From Levilactobacillus parabrevis ATCC 53295 (GTDB lineage Bacteria > Bacillota > Bacilli > Lactobacillales > Lactobacillaceae): 44,503 nt of DNA. Below the pieces are notes generated by a model, which was given only the letters and a program-made list of their open reading frames with translations, searched no databases and was not told the DNA's origin. Made by a program: the position numbers and the translations under genes. Each line of letters starts with the position of its first letter. The stretch's first letter is position 1. The stretch is from the NCBI RefSeq assembly GCF_001434055.1, contig NZ_AZCZ01000020.1:1-44503 (forward strand), read 5' to 3'. Below are positions 18,690 through 31,705 of this stretch, in pieces.

Positions 18690-18998
18690 TTAGTTATCCT
18701 CGCTTTCGTCAATGATGGCCGGTACCTTGATGAAGCCGCGAGCGGCATCCGGTGCATTCTTAAGCAGTGCTTGGCTCTGTCCCCAGTTATCGGCGACATC
18801 TTCACGCATAACGTTTAATTGATCAGATACATTACTCGTTGCTTCAACGCCGTCAGTATCAACTTCGCTGAGCGTTTCAAAAAGGCCAATAATGTCATCA
18901 AGTTGGGGCGTGAAAGCATCCAACTGGGCATCCGTAAATTCAAGCTTTGCCAAACCGGCAACGTGTTGAACTTGGTCTCGATTAATTCGATTAGCCAT
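18690..18998 (-). CDS. gatC: Asp-tRNA(Asn)/Glu-tRNA(Gln) amidotransferase subunit C
   Basis: GatC is the small belt subunit that stabilises GatA-GatB. The 102-residue product has the family pattern VQHVAGLAKLEFTD near the N-terminus and an LDDIIGLFETLSEVDTDGV segment. The start is set at 18998, preceded by AGAGGGATATTG; an upstream in-frame start would add 11 residues without a ribosome binding site. It is the first gene of gatCAB-dagK-rlmD. Confidence 0.95.
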   Translation of the reverse strand: MANRINRDQVQHVAGLAKLEFTDAQLDAFTPQLDDIIGLFETLSEVDTDGVEATSNVSDQLNVMREDVADNWGQSQALLKNAPDAARGFIKVPAIIDESEDN

Positions 18999-19071
18999 CA
19001 ATATCCCTCTTTCTAATTTATCCGCATTCACCGTTTATCCCCAACTTACCTGAAGATAAACATACATTAAT

Positions 19072-19100
19072 ATTCTACCATATATCAGCAGTACACCAAA
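19072..19100 (-). promoter_or_regulatory. Promoter of the gatCAB operon (extended -10)
   Basis: On the minus strand the extended -10 TGGTAGAAT (TAGAAT at 19072-19077) has a weak TTTGGT -35 box 17 bases upstream (19095-19100). Confidence 0.5.
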
Positions 19101-19364
19101 GATTCTGACAAGAAAATGGTCGTTTTTCTGGGACCTCGTTTAGATTCCAAAGTGACCGGGCCGAGAATGCGGGGCTCTCAACTCGAAAAAAATCCGAACT
19201 GGGCATCTTTCTGGGACGTGACTACCGCCGAATGCCCATGATAACAGTTAGTTTGCACGATAACAACTCATTTGCGCCTAACTTATCATTTCCTTGGACA
19301 AATAGGTCAACCCATTATCCGACCGTTAAATTATCATTACTTAAAACAATCTGGGGTGAATATG
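19101..19364. other. Intergenic region between camS and gatC
   Basis: No gene is supported. It contains a hairpin GGGCAT/ATGCCC (19201-19238) and two copies of a TTTCTGGGAC motif (19125-19134 and 19208-19217). Such CTGGGAC palindrome fragments look like degenerate intergenic repeats; the function is unknown. Confidence 0.35.
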
Positions 19365-19419
19365 GCAAAAGTTGCGGACCCCCCCTCGTCAAAACGACGA
19401 AAGGACTCCGCAACTTTGC
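19365..19419 (-). terminator. Probable terminator hairpin after camS
   Basis: GCAAAGTTGCGGA pairs with TCCGCAACTTTTGC across a nested CGTC/GACG hairpin, 16 bases after the camS stop. There is no long T-run beyond the stem on either strand, so termination efficiency is uncertain. Confidence 0.5.
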
Positions 19420-19435
19420 ATAAATCTCATTTATT

Positions 19436-20584
19436 TTAATAACTATTGAAGATGTGACTGGTAAATTTCTTCGCGCCACTCGCCCGTGCTAGGAAGCTCT
19501 GCGTTCCATCGGTCGATGAGACGGTAATATCAATTGGCACTCCGGACGGCAGATACTTCTGTGCTGCCGTTTGGAGATACTGCGTAAAGCTAATAATTTC
19601 CGTTTGACTGTAGAACTGTACAGTGATGTTGACGTGCATCCCCTGCAGGTTCTTACCGTCATAACGGGCTTGTGCAGTCACCCCACTCAGGTTCGGGAAG
19701 AAGTTCTCAACCTGTGTCTTGAAGTTCGTAAAGGAGCTCTCGTCGTTACTGTTAGGACTGCTTGAACCACTCTCAACTGGGAAGACATAGTTCTTTTCAC
19801 CAAGCGGTGTCCAGCTCTTCACACTAGTTGCACCAGCCTTGTTATTCGAGTATGCCATGAAGGTCCCACCGACCAGACTATCGTTAGACGCCTGCCGGTA
19901 AACGGCAATCACGATCGGCACATTCTTCAACGCTGACTTCTTCCGAAGACGTTGAAGCACCGTGTTGGCTGCTTTCTTGGCATACGCCTCACCAGCCGCC
20001 TTGCTGATCTTCGTCTCAAAGGTTGCGCCATACTGCGTCTTCTTGTAATAATCGACCGAGTTCACGGCGATCCCAACCGTCACCCCACTCAGCGAAAGCT
20101 TATTGTCCTTTTGCGTCATGTAGTCCTGTTCTTCCAGGGCTTGGATGTAGATGGGGTTCCGCTTGTTTGGTGAAGTTGACCCGTTGCTAGCAGGATTCAA
20201 GCCATCTGGATTAGACTTGGACTTTCGATCCAGCCAATTCTGTACGGTTGAAGCACTCAAGTACTGGCCTTCCTGGAAGACATATTTCTTGGTTGAAAAG
20301 ACCTTCTTTGAGACGCCCAGCATCCCGTTTTCAAAGCTCTTCAAGTTGTACGTATTGCCAGAGTCTTGGCTGTTCGTGACTCCACGTGACTTACTCGTCT
20401 GGTAGTGGCCACTCTTGATGACACCTTCGTAATCCCCGTCCGTAGTCTGGCCGGTCAACTGGGTGCTCCCAGATTTACCACTACCACCAGAACTTGAAGA
20501 CATGCTGGAACTACCCAAATTACCACACGCAGCCAAAAATAACGGAACTGCAGCTAACGCGATAAAAGTTCGTAACCGTTTCAC
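19436..20584 (-). CDS. camS: CamS-family lipoprotein (sex pheromone precursor family)
   Basis: This is a secreted lipoprotein of the CamS family. In enterococci the signal peptide of the homologue is processed to a sex pheromone; the mature protein has no assigned activity. The start is GTG at 20584, because AGGAGG lies 9 bases upstream; the longer ATG frame would translate that binding site itself. The product is 382 residues with a basic N-terminus (KRLRTF), a hydrophobic core and a lipobox LAAC, so Cys is residue 20 or so. A Gly/Ser-rich linker follows, then two similar alpha/beta halves (NPIYIQALEEQDYM and TPLGEKNYVFP region). It starts just after ligA, matching the pcrA-ligA-camS cluster of lactobacilli. 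Confidence 0.93.
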   Translation of the reverse strand: MKRLRTFIALAAVPLFLAACGNLGSSSMSSSSGGSGKSGSTQLTGQTTDGDYEGVIKSGHYQTSKSRGVTNSQDSGNTYNLKSFENGMLGVSKKVFSTKKYVFQEGQYLSASTVQNWLDRKSKSNPDGLNPASNGSTSPNKRNPIYIQALEEQDYMTQKDNKLSLSGVTVGIAVNSVDYYKKTQYGATFETKISKAAGEAYAKKAANTVLQRLRKKSALKNVPIVIAVYRQASNDSLVGGTFMAYSNNKAGATSVKSWTPLGEKNYVFPVESGSSSPNSNDESSFTNFKTQVENFFPNLSGVTAQARYDGKNLQGMHVNITVQFYSQTEIISFTQYLQTAAQKYLPSGVPIDITVSSTDGTQSFLARASGAKKFTSHIFNSY

Positions 20585-20607
20585 GACTTGTTTCCTCCTA
20601 AAGGTCA

Positions 20608-24917
<4,310 letters not shown>

Positions 24918-24952
24918 CGTGAACACAATCCTCTCTGTAGTTAGTCCTGACT

Positions 24953-24981
24953 ATTATAGCAAAATTCTAGGGCTTTCGACA
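24953..24981 (-). promoter_or_regulatory. pcrA promoter (-10 clear, -35 weak)
   Basis: TATAAT on the minus strand at 24953-24958 with a poor TGTCGA at the -35 position (24976-24981), 17-base spacer. Confidence 0.5.
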
Positions 24982-25263
24982 CCGCCAGGCCCTAAATAAC
25001 TCGATCCCGACACTCGTAGTTATCACTGAACGTCGCGGCCAAATACACCCCATAACTCATCAATCTCACTATTTTAAATAATTCTCAAATTTCTGAATTC
25101 TCGTTGGAAGCGTCACACCACATTACGCACATACGTTCCCCTATCGTTATCTATCATTGTAGCAAATATCTCGGGCCACGCCTACTACTCTCGGCCATCT
25201 TTTCAAATCTCTTATTACTAAACTAATACCCAGCCAGTTAGGTCACCTATACGGCCCTTAAAG
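24982..25263. other. Intergenic region upstream of pcrA
   Basis: About 280 A+T-rich bases with no supported gene or clear structure. A short TAGGGC/GCCCTA inverted repeat just before it (24968-24994) overlaps the pcrA -35 region. Confidence 0.35.
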
Positions 25264-25313
25264 ACAAGAAAACTGCATCTTCCCGGCGCCGTTAACGTCC
25301 AGGTCGATGCAGT
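25264..25313 (-). terminator. Rho-independent terminator of the PurK-like gene
   Basis: ACTGCATC / GATGCAGT stem on the minus strand followed by TTTTCTTG, 30 bases after the stop. Confidence 0.75.
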
Positions 25314-25343
25314 CTCGCGTTAAATTTTATTTATCAAATCAAG

Positions 25344-26516
25344 TTAAGCTTGTTCGTCTGGCGCCGCGCTTGTAGGTGTAACCGTGGCCTCATCCGACCA
25401 GATCCCGGTATCATCCAATTGATCTAGGATTGGCTTGATACTGTCTCCTTGAACGGCAATATGCCCCATGACATCGTCATCTTCCTGATGCTTCAAGTGA
25501 TAGAACGTAAAGTGCCAGTTGGCCTTCAATTGCCACTGGGTCCGCATTGCGGGTAACTGTGCCGTAGTAAAGGCCGCGGTCACGGCTGGCGTCAAAATAT
25601 GGGCAGACGCCAACGGTAACCCGGCAATTGCTCGGAGATGCTGGTCGAATTCTGTCAGGTTAGCAGCGGCTTCGAAGACGTATCCCGTCTCACTCGGTGC
25701 TGGCACAATCTTCTTAACGTAGATGGCGCCACTACTCGTGAGGTAGAAGGAAACTTCAAAGACACCCACATAGCTAACGTGCTTCGTCACTTCCGTCGCA
25801 ATCCGTTGAATCTCACTAGCAACGGCATCATCGACCTGTGCTGGCACCCACGTCCGCACGGGGCGGTCGTCAACGGACTGCGTTTCCGTAATTGGAAAGG
25901 CTTGACCATTGCCATCCTGGTCACGAGCCACAATAATAGAATACTCACGGTCATAAGCAATCTGTGACTCCAAAATATACGTCCCCCAGTCAAGGAGACC
26001 GGCCGCTTTAGCAATATCCGTCTGGGTCTTAATGACCAATTCGCGGCCCCGCGACCATTCTTTTTGAATAGGCTTCAGAACACACGGATAGCCAATTGAA
26101 TTGATGGATTGGTAGACGTCATCCAAATTGATGATCGTCGCATACGGAGCAATATTGACGTTCAATTGTTCAAAGAATGCCCGTTCCAACAGCCGATCCT
26201 GCATCATTTCGAGCATGTCCGATCCCTGAGGTATCCGCGTATACTGAGCCAAGAACTTCACAACATTCGTGCTGACCCGATCAGAATCGTAAACGATTGC
26301 CGCACAGCTCTCTGCAAAGTGCTGCAGCTTCTCACTATCTTTATTACTGCCGACTGCTTTAAAGTCAGCCAATTGTAATGCTTCACTCGTTTCATCAGCG
26401 CCATATGCACCGACACGTAGGCCCATCTTACGGGCGGTAGTCACTAACATCGCAGCATTTGCACTGTTACCGATCACCCCAATAGTATCTCCAGGATATA
26501 AGACCGTGTTCGACAA
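25344..26516 (-). CDS. PurK-like ATP-grasp protein, probably divergent or non-catalytic
   Basis: The 390-residue product has the three-part PurK layout: an N-terminal pre-ATP-grasp domain (TIGVIGNSANAA), an ATP-grasp core (MMQDRLLERAFFEQL, IGYPCVLKPIQ), and a C-terminal domain (LTEFDQHLRAIAGLPL). PurK makes N5-carboxyaminoimidazole ribonucleotide in purine synthesis. Here key positions differ from the PurK pattern I know. The glycine loop GGYDGKG is replaced by KEWSRGRE, and the metal-binding NEIAPRPHNSG segment reads KKIVPAPSETG, with the Asn-Glu pair changed to Lys-Lys. The gene stands alone rather than in a pur operon, beside xpt. Its start is TTG at 26516 with GGGAG 4-5 bases upstream. 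It could be a regulatory or altered-specificity paralogue. Confidence 0.8.
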   Translation of the reverse strand: MSNTVLYPGDTIGVIGNSANAAMLVTTARKMGLRVGAYGADETSEALQLADFKAVGSNKDSEKLQHFAESCAAIVYDSDRVSTNVVKFLAQYTRIPQGSDMLEMMQDRLLERAFFEQLNVNIAPYATIINLDDVYQSINSIGYPCVLKPIQKEWSRGRELVIKTQTDIAKAAGLLDWGTYILESQIAYDREYSIIVARDQDGNGQAFPITETQSVDDRPVRTWVPAQVDDAVASEIQRIATEVTKHVSYVGVFEVSFYLTSSGAIYVKKIVPAPSETGYVFEAAANLTEFDQHLRAIAGLPLASAHILTPAVTAAFTTAQLPAMRTQWQLKANWHFTFYHLKHQEDDDVMGHIAVQGDSIKPILDQLDDTGIWSDEATVTPTSAAPDEQA

Positions 26517-26624
26517 TTTGCTCCCTACTTTCTAACTCGAATTTGGATAGTTTCTAAAATCAATGTGGTGGTTTCAATATTTATTTTAAAGTTTGCGTGG
26601 TGAATAAACAAGCAAGGTGTTTAG

Positions 26625-27200
26625 TTAATCTTCCGCAAAAGTAACCGTGTTATCCTCGAAGGCAGCGATACTTGCTAGGGCTTCTAGTTGAATACCCGCA
26701 TCCGTCACCATCTTATGTCCCTTCTGGAACCGTTTCTCGATCACGACACCAACGCCGGCAACCTCGATCTGCGCCGTCTTGGCAATATCGAGTAGTCCCT
26801 GAACAGCTTGTCCATTGGCTAAGAAATCGTCAATGATGAGCACCCGATCCTCAGGGCTGAGGAAGCGGCGATCAATCGAAATATCGTTGTTCACTTGCTT
26901 GGTATAGGAGTATACCTTCGCCGTATAAAGGTGGTCCGTCAACGTGAGACTCTTGTGCTTGCGGGCAAAAATAACGGGGACGTTCAGGTGCAGCCCAGTC
27001 ATAACTGCGGGCGCAATACCGGAAGACTCCACCGTCAGGATCTTAGTGATGCCGGCATCGGCAAATCGCCGAGCAAATTCGGCGCCCAACTGATCCATTA
27101 ATTGCGGATCAACTTGATGATTCAAAAAATTATCGACCTTGAGGACGTTTCCCGGTAATACGGTTCCGTCTTGACGAATGCGATCTTCTAAAAGTTTCAT
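26625..27200 (-). CDS. xpt: Xanthine phosphoribosyltransferase
   Basis: Xpt converts xanthine and PRPP to XMP in purine salvage. The 191-residue product has MKLLEDRI at the start, [14 protein letters not shown], the [10 protein letters not shown] loop near residue 60, ARKHKSLTL near 80, and the PRPP-binding [13 protein letters not shown] motif near 125. The start at 27200 follows GGAGG; an upstream in-frame codon would add 13 residues. No purine riboswitch is visible in the leader, although xpt often carries one in bacilli. Confidence 0.96.
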   Translation of the reverse strand: MKLLEDRIRQDGTVLPGNVLKVDNFLNHQVDPQLMDQLGAEFARRFADAGITKILTVESSGIAPAVMTGLHLNVPVIFARKHKSLTLTDHLYTAKVYSYTKQVNNDISIDRRFLSPEDRVLIIDDFLANGQAVQGLLDIAKTAQIEVAGVGVVIEKRFQKGHKMVTDAGIQLEALASIAAFEDNTVTFAED

Positions 27201-27291
27201 GACAGTGCGGCCTCCATTTAGCTCTTCTTGGTGATCCATCCGCGGCGTCGATTAAGGTGTAAACAATCACGAATGAATCACGTTTAAGTCT

Positions 27292-27321
27292 ATTTTACCC
27301 GATTGCGCCGTAAAATCACAA
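27292..27321 (-). promoter_or_regulatory. xpt promoter
   Basis: TTGTGA (27316-27321) and TAAAAT (27292-27297) on the minus strand with an 18-base spacer, about 90 bases before the xpt start. Confidence 0.6.
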
Positions 27322-27347
27322 CGGCTATGATTGAAATTTACGAAGGC

Positions 27348-28256
27348 TTAACTAATCCATAAGCCAAGCAACTCCGCTAAGACTGTCGTCAGCGCTAGAA
27401 TCGCCAAGTTACGAACCGCCAAAATAAATGTCTGCTTTTTGACTTGAATCTGGAAAAAAGCCACCACATTCCGGTAAATTAGTGGGATACTGATTAAGGA
27501 CAACAGGGACCAGACCGGCAAGTCCCCAATCAGAACACTCGCAATCAATGATAGATAGCCGACGATGTAGAACCCCGCAAAGAGCCACAAGGAACGCCGC
27601 TTGCCCAAGTAATACACAATCGTCTTGCGTTCTAAGTCGAGATCTTCCTTGGCGTCACAAATGTTGTTAGCCAACAACAACGCCGCGATAGCCATAACCG
27701 CTACCCCTGAGGCCAACAGGACCCGGGCCATGAGCCCCCCATTAAATGCCGTTGTCTGGTAAAGATTCAGATAAACGGTGATCAACATAATCAGATAGCC
27801 CATGGTAAAACCGGCAAAGAATTCACCCGTTGGCGTCCCCGAAAGTGGCCGGGGACCACCGGCATAGAGGTACCCCACCAGAAAACACAGCACCCCCATG
27901 ACCAATAGCGGCCACCCGGTGACCCAGACTAGGTAGAGACCAATAATCCCGGCAATGACGGCAAAACTAGCCATCAGAGTAAACACCCGGCGAATGCGAA
28001 GGTGCTGAACCCCAATAATGTTGGTCTTCTTTTTCCATTCAGCGGCCTGATTACCGGCCTTCGTGTAGTCTTGATAGTTATCGTTGATATCAACGGCCAT
28101 GTTGAACAGTAGCATGGCGATAAAGAACAGTGCCGTGATTCCCCAGTTCAACTGATGGAAGTTGGCTTGAACAAAGATTAGTCCCAGTAAAAACGGCCAA
28201 ACTGATGCGATTTTTGCCTTAATTTCAACTAACTCGAAAAAAATACTAAGTGTCAA
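27348..28256 (-). CDS. menA: 1,4-dihydroxy-2-naphthoate polyprenyltransferase
   Basis: MenA attaches the polyprenyl chain to 1,4-dihydroxy-2-naphthoate in the membrane to give demethylmenaquinone. The 302-residue UbiA-superfamily protein has about eight hydrophobic segments and the two aspartate-rich metal/diphosphate motifs: NMAVDINDNYQDY near residue 55 and NNICDAKEDLDLE near 197. The start is TTG at 28256 behind a GGGGGG run. It is divergent from the polyprenyl diphosphate synthase gene that supplies its co-substrate. No menB-F genes are in the window, so the quinone ring precursor is probably imported. This agrees with the cyd genes nearby. Confidence 0.93.
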   Translation of the reverse strand: MTLSIFFELVEIKAKIASVWPFLLGLIFVQANFHQLNWGITALFFIAMLLFNMAVDINDNYQDYTKAGNQAAEWKKKTNIIGVQHLRIRRVFTLMASFAVIAGIIGLYLVWVTGWPLLVMGVLCFLVGYLYAGGPRPLSGTPTGEFFAGFTMGYLIMLITVYLNLYQTTAFNGGLMARVLLASGVAVMAIAALLLANNICDAKEDLDLERKTIVYYLGKRRSLWLFAGFYIVGYLSLIASVLIGDLPVWSLLSLISIPLIYRNVVAFFQIQVKKQTFILAVRNLAILALTTVLAELLGLWIS

Positions 28257-28301
28257 CGTAATCCCCCCGCAAATAAATTCTAATTAGATGATAACCTTTA
28301 T

Positions 28302-28330
28302 TTGACAACGTTTCCACTTGCCAGTAAGAT
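28302..28330 (+). promoter_or_regulatory. Promoter of the polyprenyl diphosphate synthase gene
   Basis: Consensus TTGACA (28302-28307), 17-base spacer, TAAGAT (28325-28330). An in-frame TTG that coincides with this -35 box is therefore not the start of the gene. Confidence 0.8.
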
Positions 28331-28361
28331 AAATTTTAACGTACATATAGTGAGGTGCAGT

Positions 28362-29339
28362 ATGGATCGACAACTTTGGCGGCAATTTCCCCAGGTGGAA
28401 CCGCAACTCGTCGCGCTACAAGATTACTTGTTAGCCGCGATCCAGTTAGATAACCAACCCATCCACAGCAAAATATTAGCGCTACTCAACGCCGGCGGTA
28501 AACTCTTACGTCCCGGCTACTTTTACTTATTCGCCGCATTTGGCGTCAAAGCATCCCAAACACAGCTTCAGGCCGGTGCAGCAGCCTTAGAGATTCTCCA
28601 CGTGGGTACACTGATTCACGATGACGTGATCGATGAATCCCCGACTCGTCGTGGCGTTCGCACGATTCAGATGAAATATGGACAACGCAACGCCATCTAC
28701 GCCGGTGACTTTATGTTCACCGCCTACTTTAATCAAGTGTTAAAGTCCACGGATGACCGTGACCTGATTCAGAACCATATCAATGCCATGCACCGGATTC
28801 TCCAGGGTGAGCTCAGCCAAATGGCGCTGAACTACCGTGAAAACGTGAACGTGGACGCCTACCTCAAAGAAATTGCTGGCAAGACGGCTGAGCTCTTTGC
28901 CCTAAGTTGCTATCAGGGAGCTAAATTGGCGGGGGCACCAGCCGCCGTCAGTGACAGTGCCCGTGAAATCGGGCTGACGATTGGGAGTGCCTACCAGATT
29001 CTAGACGATATTCTAGACTATGCTGGTGATCCCAAGAAGACGCGCAAACCCGTGTTGGAAGACCTGCGTTCAGGGGTCTACTCATTGCCACTAATTTTGG
29101 CGATTCCCCAGGCACCACGCGATTTTCACCGACTGCTAAAAAAGAAACAGGACATGACCACCGCAGATATCGAACAGGTTCAGAATTTAGTGACGCAATA
29201 CAATGGCGTTGGCGCTGCCCACGAGTTAGCCACGGACCTGACTGACCAAGCCTTGGCCCTAATCGACCAGCTGCCCGCAAGTCAGGCTACGACTGATCTG
29301 ACTCACTTGACGCGGATGCTCCTCCGCCGCGATCACTAG
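28362..29339 (+). CDS. Trans-polyprenyl diphosphate synthase (heptaprenyl/nonaprenyl type)
   Basis: It lengthens allylic diphosphates with isopentenyl diphosphate to make the menaquinone side chain. The 325-residue product has the first aspartate-rich motif LIHDDVIDESPTRRG and the second DDILDYAGD, with the GGKLLRPGYF motif upstream, as in HepT/IspB proteins. Residues before the first Asp motif do not show the bulky pattern of short-chain FPP synthases, so a long-chain product is likely. ATG at 28362 follows GAGGTG. It is divergent from menA and upstream of the cyd genes. Chain length cannot be read directly from sequence. Confidence 0.9.
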   Translation: MDRQLWRQFPQVEPQLVALQDYLLAAIQLDNQPIHSKILALLNAGGKLLRPGYFYLFAAFGVKASQTQLQAGAAALEILHVGTLIHDDVIDESPTRRGVRTIQMKYGQRNAIYAGDFMFTAYFNQVLKSTDDRDLIQNHINAMHRILQGELSQMALNYRENVNVDAYLKEIAGKTAELFALSCYQGAKLAGAPAAVSDSAREIGLTIGSAYQILDDILDYAGDPKKTRKPVLEDLRSGVYSLPLILAIPQAPRDFHRLLKKKQDMTTADIEQVQNLVTQYNGVGAAHELATDLTDQALALIDQLPASQATTDLTHLTRMLLRRDH

Positions 29340-29452
29340 TTGGTATAGCCCACTATACAGGAGTCAGCTAGAGAAGCTAGGACAATCGTACGTAGCCCCT
29401 TAGTTACCCGCAACGCTAACTGTTTCTCCGTTAAATAAGACAATGGCTTTCA

Positions 29453-29484
29453 GGATCACTGGCATATTATGCTGGTGATCTTTT
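29453..29484 (+). terminator. Terminator of the polyprenyl diphosphate synthase gene
   Basis: GATCACTGGCA / TGCTGGTGATC stem (two G-U pairs) and TTTTAG, 115 bases after the stop. Confidence 0.75.
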
Positions 29485-29880
29485 AGTTTGTCCGCCCAAT
29501 GATACTGTCGAACGATCATTACCGAGATTACGCGGTTCGCAAGCCGGATTATCAGATGTTTTAACTACTTAAAGGGTGGCTACGATTACTGAGCCGTTCG
29601 CTTGCGAATAAACTGACCATTCCGTATCATGACAGTTGAGCCCAGCAAGTACCACACAATGTTCGCTCTCAGTATTTCAATATCAAGACTCGCCAACCAA
29701 GTTATCGCAAATTTCCACACAACCAACAAGCAGTGGCGCAATTCACTTTCTAGCATAGAAAAACGTTTCCTTTGCTCCGTCAGATACAAGCACACACACC
29801 CAAACACATCCCATAGACAACGATCCCTATGGGGCCATACAAAGCGCTGGACTCGCTCCACGTTTCACAGGCAACATTAA
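29485..29880. other. Gene-free spacer before an orphan plus-strand terminator
   Basis: About 400 bases with no convincing gene. Overlapping short frames on both strands (29586-29861 minus; 29629-29880 plus) lack ribosome binding sites and recognisable domains. A strong terminator ends it on the plus strand, so a small RNA or short transcript is possible. Confidence 0.35.
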
Positions 29881-29914
29881 ATCCTCTGGACAACCCACCA
29901 GAGGATTTTTTTTG
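29881..29914 (+). terminator. Orphan plus-strand terminator
   Basis: Perfect 9-bp stem ATCCTCTGG / CCAGAGGAT with an 8-base loop, then TTTTTTTT. No supported plus-strand gene ends here; the prenyl synthase already has its own terminator 400 bases upstream. Confidence 0.85.
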
Positions 29915-29915
29915 A

Positions 29916-29947
29916 AAAATAAAAGGAATCGTCTTCACAACGATTCC
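29916..29947 (-). terminator. Terminator of cydDC
   Basis: On the minus strand GGAATCGT / ACGATTCC stem and TTTTATTTTT, 21 bases after the cydC stop. Confidence 0.9.
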
Positions 29948-29968
29948 TCATCAAACACAGTTAATAAC

Positions 29969-31705
29969 TCACCGGCCACGATCCAAGTTATACAGCGACT
30001 GGAACCGCGGATTGTCCCGGTACAGTTCCGCCGGAGTTCCTTGCATGTCAAAGTGCCCGTCCTCAATGAAACGAACCTGATCAACGTGGTTGATACCCGC
30101 CAGATGGTGGGTCACCCAGATGATTGTCTTGTCGTGAAGCACGTCAAACACCGTATCCAGCAAATGCTGTTCGGTGATGGGATCCAGGCTAACTGTGGGT
30201 TCGTCCAGGATAATAATCGGCGCATCCTGTAACAGAATCCGTGCCAGTGACAACCGTTGCCGCTCCCCACCAGAGAACCGACTACCGGCCTCCTGAACCT
30301 GCGTCTGATATCCCGCTGGTAACCGCGTGATCAGATCATCGAGTTCAACGGCCTTAACTGCTGCCATGACCTCTTCATCGGAAGCATTAAGATTCCCTAA
30401 CCGCACGTTGTTCATGACCGTCGTATTGAACAGATAAGGTTGTTGGTCCAGCACCCCAAATAGTTGGGCTCGCTGGTCCTGCAACCGAGAAATAGGTTCG
30501 CCATTCAGCGTGATTTGACCACTTGTCGGCGTCTCATCGCCCAGCACCAGCTTCAACAGCGTACTCTTCCCGGTGCCACTTGGTCCCAGCAACGCCAACT
30601 TTTCTCCGGGGTGTAACGTCAACGACAGGTCGTCAATGACTTCACGAGCCGCGCCTGGATAGGTAAATTTCACGTGATCTAACTTCAACTCGGTCAAATT
30701 GCCAATCGTCGTCTGCGCAACCTGTTCCGGTTCATTTTCATCCAATGCGTTAACCCGCTTGATGGAGTCCTGATAGACCGGCCACTCGCTGACCCCCTGA
30801 CTCATGTCGGCAAAGGGTTCTACGGTCGGAAATAGTGCTAGTCCAAAGGCAGCAACCCAGTTGGCTTCCGCCTGATTGTGAGTGAACATGACACCGGCCC
30901 ACCATACCAACAGAATGACCGCAGCACCGAAGATAAATTGAATGGCAAAGTTGCGCCACCACTGAAAATGGTGATCGGCGCGCCGCAGCTTAGCAATCTC
31001 ATCGATTGGTGCATCCTGCTGCGCGAGAAAGTCGTGACGCCGACCAGAAATCAGCCAATCGCCCAACCCCAACACCGCATCGGTCAATTGCGTGTAGAAG
31101 GTCCGTTGCACCTGGCGCGCCTGAAATTCTCGCCGACCGTTGACAGCCACCGAAAGAAGCGGCATCACAAGGACAATGGCGCCCAATAAAACGAGCATCA
31201 ACAGCCCAAAGGCCCAGTTAAAGTAGCCGATACCAATGACGACGAAGGCATAGAGTAACCAGCCAATCACTAATGGAAAGACTGTCCGGAGGTATAAATT
31301 CTCAATGTGATCAATGTCCTCAGCCAAGATACTCAAGACGTCCCCGGTCTGGTGCGTCTGGCGAATCGCCACAGCCTGTTTCTCCACGGCCTCATAGAGT
31401 CGCTTCCGAAAGTCCGAGACAATCCGTAGCACCCAGTTGTGGCTGGTCAAGCGTTCCGCATAGCGAAAGGCTGGCCGACCAATCCCGAAGGCCCGTGCCA
31501 AGACGATGGGCACGTAGATCATCAAGATGTTGTAGGGATGCGTGGCTGCCCGACTAATCAGATAGCCGGAGTTAAACATCAGCGCGCCTCCGCAGAAGAA
31601 GGTCATAAACCCTAGGAACAGGACCAATGCCAGAAGCTTCTTATAGCGACGGAGATATGGCATGACCCAGTGATCATTTTTAAATGTCGCAAAGAATCCC
31701 TTCAT
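29969..31705 (-). CDS. cydC: Thiol reductant/heme ABC exporter subunit CydC
   Basis: CydC and CydD form a membrane ABC transporter needed to assemble cytochrome bd (heme/thiol export). The 578-residue half-transporter has an N-terminal six-helix domain and a C-terminal ATPase: Walker A GPSGTGKST near residue 375, signature FSGGERQR near 485 and Walker B IIILDEPT near 506. ATG at 31705 overlaps the cydD stop (ATGA), so the two are translated together. The membrane half is preserved and intact. It is the last gene of the cyd block and ends in a terminator. Confidence 0.93.
   Translation of the reverse strand: MKGFFATFKNDHWVMPYLRRYKKLLALVLFLGFMTFFCGGALMFNSGYLISRAATHPYNILMIYVPIVLARAFGIGRPAFRYAERLTSHNWVLRIVSDFRKRLYEAVEKQAVAIRQTHQTGDVLSILAEDIDHIENLYLRTVFPLVIGWLLYAFVVIGIGYFNWAFGLLMLVLLGAIVLVMPLLSVAVNGRREFQARQVQRTFYTQLTDAVLGLGDWLISGRRHDFLAQQDAPIDEIAKLRRADHHFQWWRNFAIQFIFGAAVILLVWWAGVMFTHNQAEANWVAAFGLALFPTVEPFADMSQGVSEWPVYQDSIKRVNALDENEPEQVAQTTIGNLTELKLDHVKFTYPGAAREVIDDLSLTLHPGEKLALLGPSGTGKSTLLKLVLGDETPTSGQITLNGEPISRLQDQRAQLFGVLDQQPYLFNTTVMNNVRLGNLNASDEEVMAAVKAVELDDLITRLPAGYQTQVQEAGSRFSGGERQRLSLARILLQDAPIIILDEPTVSLDPITEQHLLDTVFDVLHDKTIIWVTHHLAGINHVDQVRFIEDGHFDMQGTPAELYRDNPRFQSLYNLDRGR

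Noticed and set aside
27201-27291. Purine riboswitch in the xpt leader
   Set aside because: The conserved purine aptamer core is absent; the leader contains only short unpaired stretches.
29586-29861. Minus-strand frame of 91 codons with some hydrophobic stretches
   Set aside because: GTG start without a ribosome binding site, no domain recognised, and it competes with a plus-strand frame over the same bases.
29629-29880. Plus-strand frame of 83 codons ending at the orphan terminator
   Set aside because: ATG has no ribosome binding site and the sequence has no coding-like pattern; a noncoding transcript is the more economical reading.
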